Shown here: one piece after another, positions 6,990-14,820 of the stretch
How the letters are laid out: each line of letters begins with the position of its first letter
How positions within the stretch are numbered: the first letter of the stretch is position 1
Source of the DNA: Oscillospiraceae bacterium
GTDB taxonomy: Bacteria > Bacillota > Clostridia > Oscillospirales > Oscillospiraceae
Reading direction: 5' to 3'
NCBI GenBank assembly: GCA_022799035.1
Contig: JAAWNQ010000014.1
Span: forward strand, 1 to 50,768
Length of the DNA: 50,768 bases
The notes under the pieces: generated by a model
What the model was told of the DNA's origin: nothing
Database searches by the model: none
Seen by the model: the letters and a program-made list of their open reading frames with translations, nothing else
Translations under genes and position numbers: made by a program

Positions 6990-9071
6990 TTATCCCAGCA
7001 GTCCGGGGAGGTTAAAAACCTGAATGGCGGCCCAGCAGGCCAGAGCCAGAGAGAGGGCCGCCTTGCAAAAGGCGGTGAGGGCGGGGCCCGCCACCGTCCG
7101 GAGGGGGGACAGGGCCCGTTCCGCCTGAAGGGTGGCCCGGTGGCAGTCGGAGCCCCGGCCGCCCCGCTTGCCGCTCTCCACATAGCGGCGGGCGCCGCTG
7201 AGGACTCCGGCGCTGAGGGAGAAGGCGGGGTCCAGCAGGACCGCCAGGAGAAGGAGACTGCCCAGAAAGCCCAGAAGCCCCTGGGGCCCAAGGAGGAGAC
7301 CCGCCCCCAGGGGGGACAGGACCGCCAGCAGGAAGGGGGGCAGGGAGCACAGGAGAGAGCGGGTGCCGCAGCGCTTGACACAGGCGGCATAGTCGGGGTC
7401 CTCAATGCCCTCCAGAAGACCTTCGGAGGCCCGGAACTGCTGCCGAGCCTGCTCCGCTGTGGAGTGGGCGGTCCGGCGAAGCCCCCGGAGAAGAAGCCCC
7501 AGAAACAGAAGGACGGTCAGTCCCCCCAGAAGAAGCCCGCAGAGGAGGGGGAGATCAGGCTGGGGGAGACCCTGTCCCTCCCGCCGGAGAAGGAGGACAA
7601 GGCCGGCTGGCAGAGAAAGGCCGGTGAGGGCGGTGAGGGAGGAATCCAGGCATTTTCCGCCGTTGGAGGCGGCGGCGCCCAGGGCGGCCAGACTGTCCGC
7701 CCTGCGGCGGGGGACCTCCCCGTCGTCGATGAGGGAGAGGGTGTGGGCCGCGTTATCCCCCACAGGGCCGCAGAGGGCGGCGGCCAGGGAGAGCCCCATA
7801 GTGGAGGCCATTCCAAGCCCGGCCAGGGCGGCGCCATAGAGGCCCCTGGAGGGATCGGCGATCCCTCCCAGAGTGAAAAAGGCGGCGGCCAGGGCTCCGG
7901 CGGCCAGGAGACCGGGAAGGAGGGAGGCGGTAAAGCCGGTCCCCAGGCCCCCCGCCACGGTGGGGGCGGCGCCGGCGTCGGCGGTTTGGGCCAGGGAGCG
8001 GGCGGGCTTATAGGTGTCGGCGGTAAAATACTCCCCCAGCAGGCCGGACAGGAGTCCGGCGGCCAGTCCCGCCGTCACCGCCCAGCAGAGGTCCCAGCTT
8101 CCGGTGAGAAAGTAGGACAGGGGGAAGGAGACCACGGCGATGAGCAGGGAGGACAGAAGCTGGGAAAGCCGCAGGGACCAGGGCAGAGAGTAACGGTCCC
8201 CCCGCTCCCGGGCGGGGACGGCGAAGGAGGCTAAGATGGCGCAGAGGACTCCGGCGGAGGCGGTGACCAGGGGGAAGAGTATGGCGTTCCAGCCCAGGTC
8301 GTGGGGGGAAAAGGCGGCGGCGCCCAGGGCTAAGGAGGCCAGGAGGGCGCTTTCAAAGCCCCAGTGGAGCCCGGCGGCGGTGTTGGCGGCGGCCCCCACC
8401 CCGTGACCGATCCGGAGGGCGATGGCGGCGGGGTTCTGGGGGGAGTCGGGGGGGAGGCCCATCTCCCGGTCTATCATCTCCCCGGCCAGACCGGCGGAGC
8501 CGGCGAAAAGGTTTCCCATGTGGAACAGCAGGGTCATCAGGCCGCTGCCCACCCCCAGGGGGAGCAGGGTGAGGGCCATCTCCTCCGGACCCTGTTGGAG
8601 GGAGTATTTCAGAAAGAAGGACCAGCCGGTGACGTGGAGCAGGGCCAGCCCCACAGCCAGAAAGCTCACCGCCGAGCCGGCGCAGAGGGCAGCATTGAAG
8701 CCCTTGTCCAGCCGGTCTCCAGCCGCGTCGGCAGCCCGGGGGCCGGCCACGGCGGTGAGCTTGGCCCCCGCGACGCCCACAAAGAGACTGCACAGGCTCC
8801 CCGACAGGAAGGCGGCTATGGTGAGAGGCTCCAGGACCCTTCCATAGTACAGCCCTGTGAAAAGACCCAGGACCAGAAGGAGAAAGCCCCCGGACAGGAG
8901 AAGTTGCCACTTGAGATAGGCGTTGGTCCCCTTGCGCAGGGCGGCGGCCAGACCCTGAGCGGGGCTGCCGCCTTCGGGCAGGGGAAGGACCCGGCCCAGT
9001 TGGACCAAGGCGAAGAGGAAAGCCAGAGCGCCCCCCGCGAAGCCGATCCAAAATAGATGTTCAATCAACAA
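6990..9071 (-). CDS. Membrane pyrophosphatase family protein lacking catalytic aspartates
   Basis: About 693 residues with some 15 hydrophobic segments, the length and plan of H+/Na+-translocating pyrophosphatases. Family landmarks remain: NPAAIA followed by a GFES-ending segment, CGPVGDNAA, ADSLAALG, SAGVLSGARRYVE and GRGSDCHRAT. Most acidic residues that bind Mg-pyrophosphate are gone. The usual NPAxIADNVGDNVGD reads NPAAIALRIGHGVGA. The usual TDALDxxGNTT reads ADSLAALGAAA. The usual GDTVGDPFKDTSGP reads QAERALSPLRTVAGP. It is therefore unlikely to hydrolyse pyrophosphate. No ATG start exists; AAAGGAG fits TTG 9071 better than TTG 9080. It has its own terminator and is not clearly co-transcribed with a neighbour. 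The reading frame is intact, which argues for a retained non-catalytic role rather than decay. Confidence 0.82.
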   Translation of the reverse strand: MLIEHLFWIGFAGGALAFLFALVQLGRVLPLPEGGSPAQGLAAALRKGTNAYLKWQLLLSGGFLLLVLGLFTGLYYGRVLEPLTIAAFLSGSLCSLFVGVAGAKLTAVAGPRAADAAGDRLDKGFNAALCAGSAVSFLAVGLALLHVTGWSFFLKYSLQQGPEEMALTLLPLGVGSGLMTLLFHMGNLFAGSAGLAGEMIDREMGLPPDSPQNPAAIALRIGHGVGAAANTAAGLHWGFESALLASLALGAAAFSPHDLGWNAILFPLVTASAGVLCAILASFAVPARERGDRYSLPWSLRLSQLLSSLLIAVVSFPLSYFLTGSWDLCWAVTAGLAAGLLSGLLGEYFTADTYKPARSLAQTADAGAAPTVAGGLGTGFTASLLPGLLAAGALAAAFFTLGGIADPSRGLYGAALAGLGMASTMGLSLAAALCGPVGDNAAHTLSLIDDGEVPRRRADSLAALGAAASNGGKCLDSSLTALTGLSLPAGLVLLLRREGQGLPQPDLPLLCGLLLGGLTVLLFLGLLLRGLRRTAHSTAEQARQQFRASEGLLEGIEDPDYAACVKRCGTRSLLCSLPPFLLAVLSPLGAGLLLGPQGLLGFLGSLLLLAVLLDPAFSLSAGVLSGARRYVESGKRGGRGSDCHRATLQAERALSPLRTVAGPALTAFCKAALSLALACWAAIQVFNLPGLLG

Positions 9072-9182
9072 TCCACCCAACTCCTTTGCCTCCCCAAAAT
9101 GGAGACCGGGATACAGATATACCCAATTCTACCAATATTCGCCCCTTTTTTCAAGCACCACTTTTTTCGGAGGCTTCCCCAC

Positions 9183-9211
9183 TTGCGGAACGGGGAAGGG
9201 TAGGGTATAAT
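9183..9211 (+). promoter_or_regulatory. Promoter of the uridine phosphorylase operon
   Basis: TTGCGG (9183-9188) and a perfect TATAAT (9206-9211) with a 17-base spacer lie 42 bases before the phosphorylase start. Confidence 0.7.
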
Positions 9212-9252
9212 CAGGGGAGAAGCCCTGAAAAAAATAAGGAGAGGTGACCAGT

Positions 9253-10023
9253 ATGCAGGAGCATGAACTTCAGTTTCACATCAAATGTAAAAAGGGGGAT
9301 GTGGGCCGGTATTGTATTCTCCCCGGGGATCCCGGCCGGGTGGAGAAGATCGCCGCCTATCTGGACGACGCCCACAAGGTCCAGCAGAACCGGGAGTATG
9401 TGGTATGGACCGGTTCCCTGCTGGGGGAGAAGGTGAGCGTCTGCTCCACGGGGATCGGCGGCCCCTCCGCCTCCATCGCCATGGAGGAGCTGGCGGCCAT
9501 CGGGGCGGACACCTTCGTCCGGGTGGGGACCTGCGGGGGCATCAACCTGAAGGTCCAGTCCGACGACGTGGTCATCGCCACCGGCGCGGTCCGCCACGAG
9601 GGGACCAGCCGGGAGTACGCCCCCATCGAGTTCCCCGCCGTCAGCGACTATGAGGTCCAGCAGGCCCTGGTCCAGGCGGCCAAGAACCTGGGCAAGAGCT
9701 GGCATGCCGGGGTGGTCCAGTGTAAGGACTCCTTCTACGGCCAGCACTCTCCCGCCCGGATGCCGGTGGCCCAGGAGCTGCTCTACAAGTGGGAGGCATG
9801 GAAGCGGCTGGGGGTGCTGGCCTCCGAGATGGAGAGCGCCGCCCTGTTCTGCTGCGCCGCCTCCCTGGGGGTTCGGGCCGGGTCCTGCTTCCATGTGATC
9901 TGGAACCAGGAGCGGGAGGCCGCGGGACTGGACCAGAAGGAGAGCCACGACCTGCAGGCCGCCATCCAGGTGGGCGTGGAGGCGGTGAAGGTGCTCATTC
10001 AGGAGGACCGAAGGAAGGGCTGA
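9253..10023 (+). CDS. udp: Uridine phosphorylase
   Basis: About 256 residues of the NP-I nucleoside phosphorylase family. Motifs seen: LPGDPGRV (phosphate-binding Arg), [23 protein letters not shown], and SEMESAALF, which binds the ribose. The enzyme splits uridine with phosphate to uracil and ribose-1-phosphate in pyrimidine salvage. ATG 9253 is preferred to GTG 9244 since GAGGTG then serves as ribosome-binding site. Two small genes follow on the same strand with short gaps (32 and 14 bases), so they are probably co-transcribed. The cytidine deaminase at 46002-46397 would supply uridine to this step. Specificity for uridine over purine nucleosides is inferred from overall motif pattern. Confidence 0.88.
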   Translation: MQEHELQFHIKCKKGDVGRYCILPGDPGRVEKIAAYLDDAHKVQQNREYVVWTGSLLGEKVSVCSTGIGGPSASIAMEELAAIGADTFVRVGTCGGINLKVQSDDVVIATGAVRHEGTSREYAPIEFPAVSDYEVQQALVQAAKNLGKSWHAGVVQCKDSFYGQHSPARMPVAQELLYKWEAWKRLGVLASEMESAALFCCAASLGVRAGSCFHVIWNQEREAAGLDQKESHDLQAAIQVGVEAVKVLIQEDRRKG

Positions 10024-10055
10024 GCCGCATAAACAAAGTGAAAGGGGAGTAATGT

Positions 10056-10430
10056 ATGCTGCCGAAGAAGTTTTTGGAGTGTCTGGACCGTGAGGGTATT
10101 GTGGCCATTGGCTCCAGTTCCGCCAAGGGTGAGGTCCATCTGGTGAACACCTGGCACCGGTTCGTGCTGGTGACGGAGGATGAAAGGCTGCTGATCCCCG
10201 CCGGGGGAATGACCAGGACCGAGGAGAACGTGGGGGAAAACCCCCGGGTGGAGCTGACCCTGGGAAGCGGTGAAGTCATGGGGGAGAAGGCCCCTGGCGT
10301 GGGCTTTCTGGTGGTTGGAAAGGCGGAGTTTCTGGATCATGGGGAGGAGCTGGAGGCCATCCGGGCCAAATGCGGCTTTGGAAGCCGGGTCCTGGTGGTC
10401 ACTCCGGAGAGCTGTACCCAGACCATGTGA
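10056..10430 (+). CDS. Small PNPOx-like split-barrel flavin-binding family protein
   Basis: 124 residues. The pattern (FLECLDREGIVAIGSSSAKGEVHLVNTW ending, then beta strands with LLIPAGGM and NPRVELTLG) resembles the short pyridoxamine-5'-phosphate-oxidase-like FMN-binding split barrels common in anaerobes. Members bind FMN, F420 or haem and mostly have unknown substrates. AGGGGAG precedes ATG 10056. It lies 32 bases after uridine phosphorylase. No specific function can be assigned. Confidence 0.65.
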   Translation: MLPKKFLECLDREGIVAIGSSSAKGEVHLVNTWHRFVLVTEDERLLIPAGGMTRTEENVGENPRVELTLGSGEVMGEKAPGVGFLVVGKAEFLDHGEELEAIRAKCGFGSRVLVVTPESCTQTM

Positions 10431-10444
10431 GGGGGTGGCCCGGG

Positions 10445-10705
10445 ATGAAGCGGTTGTTTGACAGCGGGGATGAGTTTCTGCGCAGGAGCACGTGGAAGGA
10501 TCTGGCTTTGGTAAAGCTCTGCCTGTTCTCCCTGGGGTTTTTGTTTGGCACCAGGGTCCCGAGAGGGAGGAAGCTGGGGGCGCGGTTTTTGGCAAGGCTG
10601 GTGTTTATCCTCACCTACATTCCCTTGATGGGCAAGTACATCAGCGTGGTGATGGGGATGAGGAGGGAGGAGCGGCTGGCCCGAAAGGCCGCGGCTTCGG
10701 AATAA
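10445..10705 (+). CDS. Small membrane protein of unknown function
   Basis: 86 residues from ATG 10445. It has two hydrophobic stretches (LALVKLCLFSLGFLFG and FLARLVFILTYIPLMGKYISVVMG) separated by a basic segment, followed by a positively charged tail. Similar short clostridial proteins with the DWKDLALLK...YIPLM pattern are sometimes labelled 'permease' without evidence. It follows the split-barrel gene by 14 bases and ends just before a strong terminator. An internal start is chosen because the upstream extension overlaps the preceding gene in another frame. Confidence 0.6.
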   Translation: MKRLFDSGDEFLRRSTWKDLALVKLCLFSLGFLFGTRVPRGRKLGARFLARLVFILTYIPLMGKYISVVMGMRREERLARKAAASE

Positions 10706-10713
10706 AAGAGAGC

Positions 10714-10746
10714 TCCGCCCCGGGAAGGCTCCCGGGGCGGATTTTT
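10714..10746 (+). terminator. Bidirectional terminator between converging genes
   Basis: 12-bp perfect arms (10714-10725 and 10730-10741) with a four-base loop and a following TTTTT. It ends the uridine phosphorylase operon and faces the converging Crp/Fnr gene. Confidence 0.9.
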
Positions 10747-10755
10747 GGCTCCGGC

Positions 10756-11409
10756 CTACATGCGGGCGGCCAGGGCCTCCTTTTTGAGGATGTGGTAGCC
10801 GTCCGGCTCCTTTTTCAGAAGGCCGTCCTCCTGAAGGCCGCTGAGGATCCGGAGCAGGTGACGGTAGCTGAGGCCCAGGACGGCGGCGGTGTGGGTGAGG
10901 GGCTGGCGGAAGACGCCGCCGGGGGACTCCTCCAGCAGGTAGGCGGCAAGGCGCCGCTCCCCGGTGCCCAGGGCGGCGGCCCGGCCCTGGAGGGATTCCA
11001 CGTCCCGCTTGGCGAGGATCTGGGCGATCTTGTTGGAGAAGCGGACGTCAGTGAGGAAAAGGACCTCCAGAGTCCGGTAGGGGATGGCCAGACAGAGCAT
11101 ATCCGTCTCGGCGGTCACGGAGTTCTGGAACTCCCGGATCCCGAGGGCCAGCTCCAGATCCCCGATGAAGCCGGAGAAGGCGGCGGAGGAATGGCGCATG
11201 GCGAGGAATTTGCCGTCCTCGGTGTAGTAGCGGACATGGGCGCTGCCCTTTACGATAAGGTAGAGGTGCTCCCCAAGAAAGCCCTGGCGCACCACCACGT
11301 CTCCGGCCAGAAACCGGAGGGGCCGGCAGGCCTCCATGGGGATGCCGTAGGGACGGATGGCCTCCTCACAGAGGGCTTGCTCCTGTGGCGTGATCACGAC
11401 GGCGGACAC
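10756..11409 (-). CDS. Crp/Fnr family transcriptional regulator
   Basis: 217 residues. The N-terminal half is a cyclic-nucleotide-binding-type beta barrel (FLAGDVVVRQGFLGEHLYLIVKGSAHVRYYTEDG). A dimerisation helix follows. The C-terminal Crp-type winged helix includes LTHTAAVLGLSYRHLLRILSGLQEDGLL as the DNA-reading region. The N-terminal Cys cluster of oxygen-sensing Fnr proteins is absent, as are clear cAMP-contact residues, so the signal is unknown. The gene is divergent from a 66-residue protein and the shared region holds two TGAC-N4-GTCA palindromes, the form expected for this family. Autoregulation and control of the small gene are inferred from this arrangement. Confidence 0.88.
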   Translation of the reverse strand: MSAVVITPQEQALCEEAIRPYGIPMEACRPLRFLAGDVVVRQGFLGEHLYLIVKGSAHVRYYTEDGKFLAMRHSSAAFSGFIGDLELALGIREFQNSVTAETDMLCLAIPYRTLEVLFLTDVRFSNKIAQILAKRDVESLQGRAAALGTGERRLAAYLLEESPGGVFRQPLTHTAAVLGLSYRHLLRILSGLQEDGLLKKEPDGYHILKKEALAARM

Positions 11410-11428
11410 TCCGTTTCTAAAAAAGATA

Positions 11429-11467
11429 TATGACTTATGTCACATGAGTAGTATGACATAAGTCATA
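11429..11467. promoter_or_regulatory. Paired palindromic operator for the Crp/Fnr regulator
   Basis: Two sites, TGACTTATGTCA (11431-11442) and TGACATAAGTCA (11454-11465), each have TGAC-N4-GTCA form. They are also mirror images of one another, with 14-bp perfect outer arms. The centres are 23 bp apart, about two helical turns. The right site is centred about 41.5 bases before the inferred start of the rightward transcript, the class II activator position. Confidence 0.75.
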
Positions 11468-11488
11468 CCCCTTTGTCAAGAGGGGTGG

Positions 11489-11494
11489 TATGAT
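11489..11494 (+). promoter_or_regulatory. -10 element of the small-protein promoter
   Basis: TATGAT (11489-11494) lacks any acceptable -35 at 16-18 bases. The nearby TTGTCA at 11473 is only ten bases away. This fits an activator-dependent promoter using the palindromes just upstream. Confidence 0.5.
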
Positions 11495-11524
11495 AAGGCC
11501 ATCTTGATTGGGAGGTGTAAACCT

Positions 11525-11725
11525 ATGTATTATTCCGTACGTTCCCTGTTCTTTGACCCGGCAGGCTGGTTAGGGGCCTGGCGCCGCGAGCGCAGCCTCT
11601 CGGTCCGGGCGGGGAAGAAAGCCCTGCGCCAGGAGGAGGAGCGGCTCTATCAGGAGCGGCTGCTGCGGATGGAGCGGGAGTATGTCGGGCAGGCCATGGC
11701 GGCCTATGCCAGACGGAGGGCCTGA
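11525..11725 (+). CDS. 66-residue charged protein of unknown function
   Basis: ATG 11525 follows GGGAGGTG with a seven-base gap, a strong initiation site. The product begins with a short aromatic segment (MYYSVRSLFFDPAGW) and continues as a highly charged Arg/Glu-rich, probably helical region (ERLYQERLLRMEREYV). No cysteines, signal peptide or membrane span are visible. It is the only gene between the divergent Crp/Fnr operator and a long terminator hairpin, so it is a single-gene regulon candidate. No family is recognised. Confidence 0.65.
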   Translation: MYYSVRSLFFDPAGWLGAWRRERSLSVRAGKKALRQEEERLYQERLLRMEREYVGQAMAAYARRRA

Positions 11726-11779
11726 TAGGCCCCATTCCGAGGATAAGGGGAAGAAATTCCCGTAAGTCCGATATAAGAA

Positions 11780-11852
11780 GACGCGGGGACTCTCCTGCAC
11801 AGGCGGCCACTCCTGCCTGTGAGAGGGAAGGGTCCCCGCGTCCTGTTTTTTT
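11780..11852 (+). terminator. Long composite terminator hairpin
   Basis: Outer arms 11780-11790 and 11832-11842 (11 bp) enclose an inner CACAGGC/GCCTGTG stem. TTTTTTT follows. It ends the transcript of the 66-residue protein. Confidence 0.8.
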
Positions 11853-11919
11853 GTGGGGAAAGGAGAACGCCGGTCCGCCGGCGGTCCTGGGGCATATCCT
11901 GGGGAAAGGGGAGATGGAA

Positions 11920-13011
11920 ATGAGGAACATGATCACATATGCGGAGGAGACCCTGGCCTGCTTTGACCGTTTGCCCTTCAACCGGGTGGACAGCCTGATC
12001 CTCTCTTGGGCGGCCTATCTGCGTCTGCCGGAGGAGTGTCTGGAGGCCCACGACTGGCGGGGGGTCCGGCTGGGGGAGCTGCTGCGGGCGGAGGACTTTG
12101 GGTGTTTATTTCAGCGGCATTGGGATGTGGGAAGCAGCAGACGGCTTTTTACCGCCCTGGCCGCCAGCCCCCGGTTCCGGGATATTCGGGTGATGGGCTA
12201 TACCCAGCAGGCGGACCGGGAGCTGGAAAAGCAGTTTTCGGCCATGACCTTTCAGTTAAACGGGGATATGGGCTATGTGGCCTTCCGGGGCACCGACTCC
12301 ACCCTGGTGGGGTGGAAGGAGGACTTTAACATGGCCTTCCAATATCCCGTCCCCTCCCAGGAGGAGGCGGGGCGGTACCTGGCCCAGGCCGCGAAGCACT
12401 GCAGGGGGGAGCTCCGGGTGGGGGGACACTCCAAGGGGGGCAATCTGGCGGTGTACGCCGCGGCCCACAGCGCCGGGGAGGTCCAGGAGCGGATCGCCCG
12501 GGTCTACTCTCACGACGGCCCCGGCTTTCTGGGGGCGGTGCTTCGGAGCGGGGAGTTCCAGGCCGTGACAGCCAAGATCGACAAGACCCTGCCCCAGTCC
12601 TCCCTGGTGGGGATGCTGTTGGAGCAGCAGGAGAAATTCCGGATCGTGAAAAGCGGCCGGGGGGGCCTTTGGCAGCACGACCCCTTCTCCTGGGTGGTGG
12701 AGGGGAATGATTTCTGTTTCCTGGAGGAGCTGACCCCCGACGCCCAGTACCTGGATAAGACCCTGAACCGGTGGCTGGGCTCCCTCACCACAGCGGAGCG
12801 GGAGCGGTTCGTGGATTCCCTTTACGGGCTGGTGGACGCCGCCCACATCGAGACCCTGGCCCAGCTGCGCTCCCGGTGGCAGGAGAGCGTTCCCGCCATC
12901 CTCCGGGCCGCCTCCCAGCTGGACCCGGACACCAAGGAATTTTTGTTCCAGACGGGGATGGCGCTGGTGTCCCTGGGGGTGAAAAATTTCCCTGAGATGC
13001 TGGAGGGGTAA
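11920..13011 (+). CDS. DUF2974 (Mbeg1-like) alpha/beta-hydrolase fold protein
   Basis: About 363 residues. The opening (MRNMITYAEETLACF...PFNRVDSLILSWAAYL) is typical of the DUF2974/Mbeg1-like family. A lipase-type nucleophile elbow, GGHSKGGNLA, sits near residue 170, followed by YSHDGPGF. Family members are cytoplasmic putative hydrolases with unknown substrates. ATG 11920 is favoured because AAAGGGGAG lies eight bases upstream; the earlier in-frame ATG 11914 is too close to that site. The gene is isolated between two terminators. Confidence 0.82.
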   Translation: MRNMITYAEETLACFDRLPFNRVDSLILSWAAYLRLPEECLEAHDWRGVRLGELLRAEDFGCLFQRHWDVGSSRRLFTALAASPRFRDIRVMGYTQQADRELEKQFSAMTFQLNGDMGYVAFRGTDSTLVGWKEDFNMAFQYPVPSQEEAGRYLAQAAKHCRGELRVGGHSKGGNLAVYAAAHSAGEVQERIARVYSHDGPGFLGAVLRSGEFQAVTAKIDKTLPQSSLVGMLLEQQEKFRIVKSGRGGLWQHDPFSWVVEGNDFCFLEELTPDAQYLDKTLNRWLGSLTTAERERFVDSLYGLVDAAHIETLAQLRSRWQESVPAILRAASQLDPDTKEFLFQTGMALVSLGVKNFPEMLEG

Positions 13012-13020
13012 GGCGGCGGG

Positions 13021-13067
13021 ACAAAAGGAGGTCTTCCGAAAGATCCTTTCGGAAGACCTCCTTTTGT
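13021..13067. terminator. Bidirectional terminator, 22-bp perfect stem
   Basis: Arms 13021-13042 and 13046-13067 pair perfectly around a three-base loop, starting and ending in ACAAAA/TTTTGT. It separates the converging DUF2974 and lactate dehydrogenase genes. Confidence 0.85.
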
Positions 13068-13094
13068 CTATAAGGGGATATGGGAGATCCCGTT

Positions 13095-14039
13095 TTATAT
13101 CTCCAGGCTCTCCGCCACTTCCTTCAGAGTCTGGGCTGATTTTTGGAAGGCGGAGCGTTCCTCCCGGCTCAATTCGATCTCCAGCACCTTCTCCGCCCCG
13201 TCCCGGCCTACCACCGCGGGGACGCTCATGCACAGGTCCTCTACCCCGTAGAGCCCTTCCAGGTTTACCGACACGGGCATTACCGAGCGCTCGTCCCGGA
13301 CGATGCATTGGGCGATCCGGGCCACGGAGGCGGCGATGCCGTAATAGGTGGCTCCCTTTCGCTGGATGATCTCGTAGGCCGAGTCCCGCACATCCCTGTA
13401 GATGAGGTCCATCATGTTCCTGTGATCTTTCTCTCCCCGGAGCTGGCAGAAGTGGTCCAGGTCCACCCCGGAGATATTGGCGCCGCTCCAGACGGGCAGT
13501 TCGCTGTCCCCGTGCTCCCCGATAATAAAGGCGTGGACGCTGCGGCTGTCCACCCGCAGGCGCTCCCCCAGAAGGTATTTCAGGCGGGCGGTATCCAGCA
13601 CGGTGCCCGAGCCTATGACCTGCCGGGAGGGAAGGCCGGAAAGCTTTTGGGCCGCCCAGGTGAGGATGTCCACCGGGTTGGAGACGATGAGGAGGATGGC
13701 CTGCCGGTTGACCGCTGTGATCTGGGGAATAATGGTGCGGAGGATGGACACGTTCTTCTTCACCAGGTCCAGCCGGGTCTCCCCCGGCTTTTGGTTCGCC
13801 CCGGCGGAGATGACGATGAGGGCGCAGTCGGCCAGGTCGCTGTAGTTCCCCGCGTAGATCTTCATGGGGCGGGAGAAGGGGAGGCCGTGGGCGATGTCCA
13901 TGGCCTCCCCCTCCGCCCGGCCCTGGTCCACGTCCAGCAGGACCAGCTCGGAGAAAACGCCGGTACGCATCATGGCGAAGGCGGAGGAGGACCCGACGAA
14001 CCCGCAGCCGATCATGGCGGCTTTTTGAATATTGACCAT
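13095..14039 (-). CDS. ldh: L-lactate dehydrogenase
   Basis: 314 residues, full length. The Rossmann motif GCGFVG is at 11-16 and Asp36 follows the second strand (NAD specificity). Gln83 in GANQKPGETR is the lactate-specific residue, where malate dehydrogenases have Arg. Arg89, Asn121 in SNPVD, and His176 in GEHGDSE complete the active site. It interconverts pyruvate and lactate with NADH in fermentation. AAAGGGG lies seven or so bases before ATG 14039. The gene appears to be transcribed alone. The Gln83 reading favours lactate over malate as substrate. Confidence 0.93.
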   Translation of the reverse strand: MVNIQKAAMIGCGFVGSSSAFAMMRTGVFSELVLLDVDQGRAEGEAMDIAHGLPFSRPMKIYAGNYSDLADCALIVISAGANQKPGETRLDLVKKNVSILRTIIPQITAVNRQAILLIVSNPVDILTWAAQKLSGLPSRQVIGSGTVLDTARLKYLLGERLRVDSRSVHAFIIGEHGDSELPVWSGANISGVDLDHFCQLRGEKDHRNMMDLIYRDVRDSAYEIIQRKGATYYGIAASVARIAQCIVRDERSVMPVSVNLEGLYGVEDLCMSVPAVVGRDGAEKVLEIELSREERSAFQKSAQTLKEVAESLEI

Positions 14040-14112
14040 AGAAAAATACCCCTTTCTAAAGTGAGAGTAGTTTCAGTGTATCCGTCCAAGAAAAAAATAT
14101 GAAAGCTGCCCC

Positions 14113-14140
14113 TTGACAACAGGGAAAAAAGAGGTATAAT
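14113..14140 (+). promoter_or_regulatory. Promoter of the metal-resistance operon
   Basis: Perfect TTGACA (14113-14118) and perfect TATAAT (14135-14140) are 16 bases apart. The inferred start point is near 14147, just before the palindromic operator. Confidence 0.88.
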
Positions 14141-14153
14141 AGCAACAGTAAAA

Positions 14154-14175
14154 CATATGAGCAATTGTTCATATG
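14154..14175. promoter_or_regulatory. ArsR/SmtB-type operator
   Basis: The 22-base near-perfect palindrome CATATGA-N-CAATTG-N-TCATATG has only the two N positions unmatched. It matches the 12-2-12 form of ArsR/SmtB metal-sensor operators (ATATGAnCAnnTGnTCATAT). It covers the start of the transcript, so bound repressor would block the promoter. Confidence 0.85.
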
Positions 14176-14196
14176 ATAAGGAAGGGAGGGACTGCG

Positions 14197-14565
14197 ATGG
14201 CGTTGAAAGACCTGCCGGAGGTGGAGAGCTGTGAGTTTATCCACATCCATGAGGACATTGTGAAGAAGGTCAAGGGGGCGATGCCGGGGGATGAGACCCT
14301 GTATGATCTGGCGGAGCTGTTCCGAATCTTTGCCGACTCCACCCGGATCAAGATACTGTATGTGCTGTTTGAGGCGGAGATGTGCGTGTGCGACATCGCC
14401 CAGCTTTTGGGGATGACGCAGTCGGCCATCTCCCATCAGCTTCGGGCGTTGAAGCAGGCCAAGCTGGTGAAGTTCCGGAGGGAGGGGAAGACGGTGTTCT
14501 ACTCCCTGGCCGACGACCATGTGGTGACCATCCTGGCCCAGGGGATGGAGCACGTGACGGAATAA
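14197..14565 (+). CDS. ArsR/SmtB family metal-sensing repressor
   Basis: 122 residues from ATG 14197, which follows GGAAGGGAGGG; the in-frame ATG 14173 lies inside the operator. The winged helix (CVCDIAQLLGMTQSAISHQLRALKQAKLV) carries the alpha-3 metal motif CVC (Cys63, Cys65). The alpha-5 motif DDHVVTILAQGMEHVTE (Asp107, His108, His119) is also present, and a Cys/His-bearing N-terminal arm (Cys12, His16, His18) precedes them. CadC-type and ZiaR-type sensors respond to Cd, Pb or Zn with these sites. It should repress its own operon, including the exporter at 15486-17333, until metal binds. Confidence 0.9.
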   Translation: MALKDLPEVESCEFIHIHEDIVKKVKGAMPGDETLYDLAELFRIFADSTRIKILYVLFEAEMCVCDIAQLLGMTQSAISHQLRALKQAKLVKFRREGKTVFYSLADDHVVTILAQGMEHVTE

Positions 14566-14598
14566 TGCTTGCCCTATATAAAAAAGGAGGAATAAATT

Positions 14599-14817
14599 AT
14601 GAAGAAGAAATTTGCCATTGAGGTCGACTGCGCCAATTGCGCCCAGAAGATGGAGGATGCTGTGTGTAAGATAGAGGGCGTCACCGCCGCTACCGTCAGC
14701 TTCATCCAACAGAAGATGATCGTAGAGGCTCCTGACGGCACGGATTTTGACGCGTTGATGAAGGAGGTCGTCAGGACCTGTAAGCGGGTGGAACCCGACT
14801 GCGTCATCAACCTGTGA
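14599..14817 (+). CDS. Free-standing heavy-metal-associated (HMA) domain protein
   Basis: 72 residues forming one ferredoxin-like HMA domain. The metal site is DCANC near residues 10-13, with the Asp before CxxC that is common in Zn/Cd rather than Cu domains. AAAAAGGAGG precedes ATG 14599. The ATPase three genes on lacks the N-terminal HMA domain that its family usually carries, so this protein probably supplies that function in trans as a metallochaperone or regulatory domain. It also has a C-terminal CVIN segment that could add a ligand. Specificity for zinc or cadmium is inferred. Confidence 0.85.
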   Translation: MKKKFAIEVDCANCAQKMEDAVCKIEGVTAATVSFIQQKMIVEAPDGTDFDALMKEVVRTCKRVEPDCVINL

Positions 14818-14820
14818 GTC

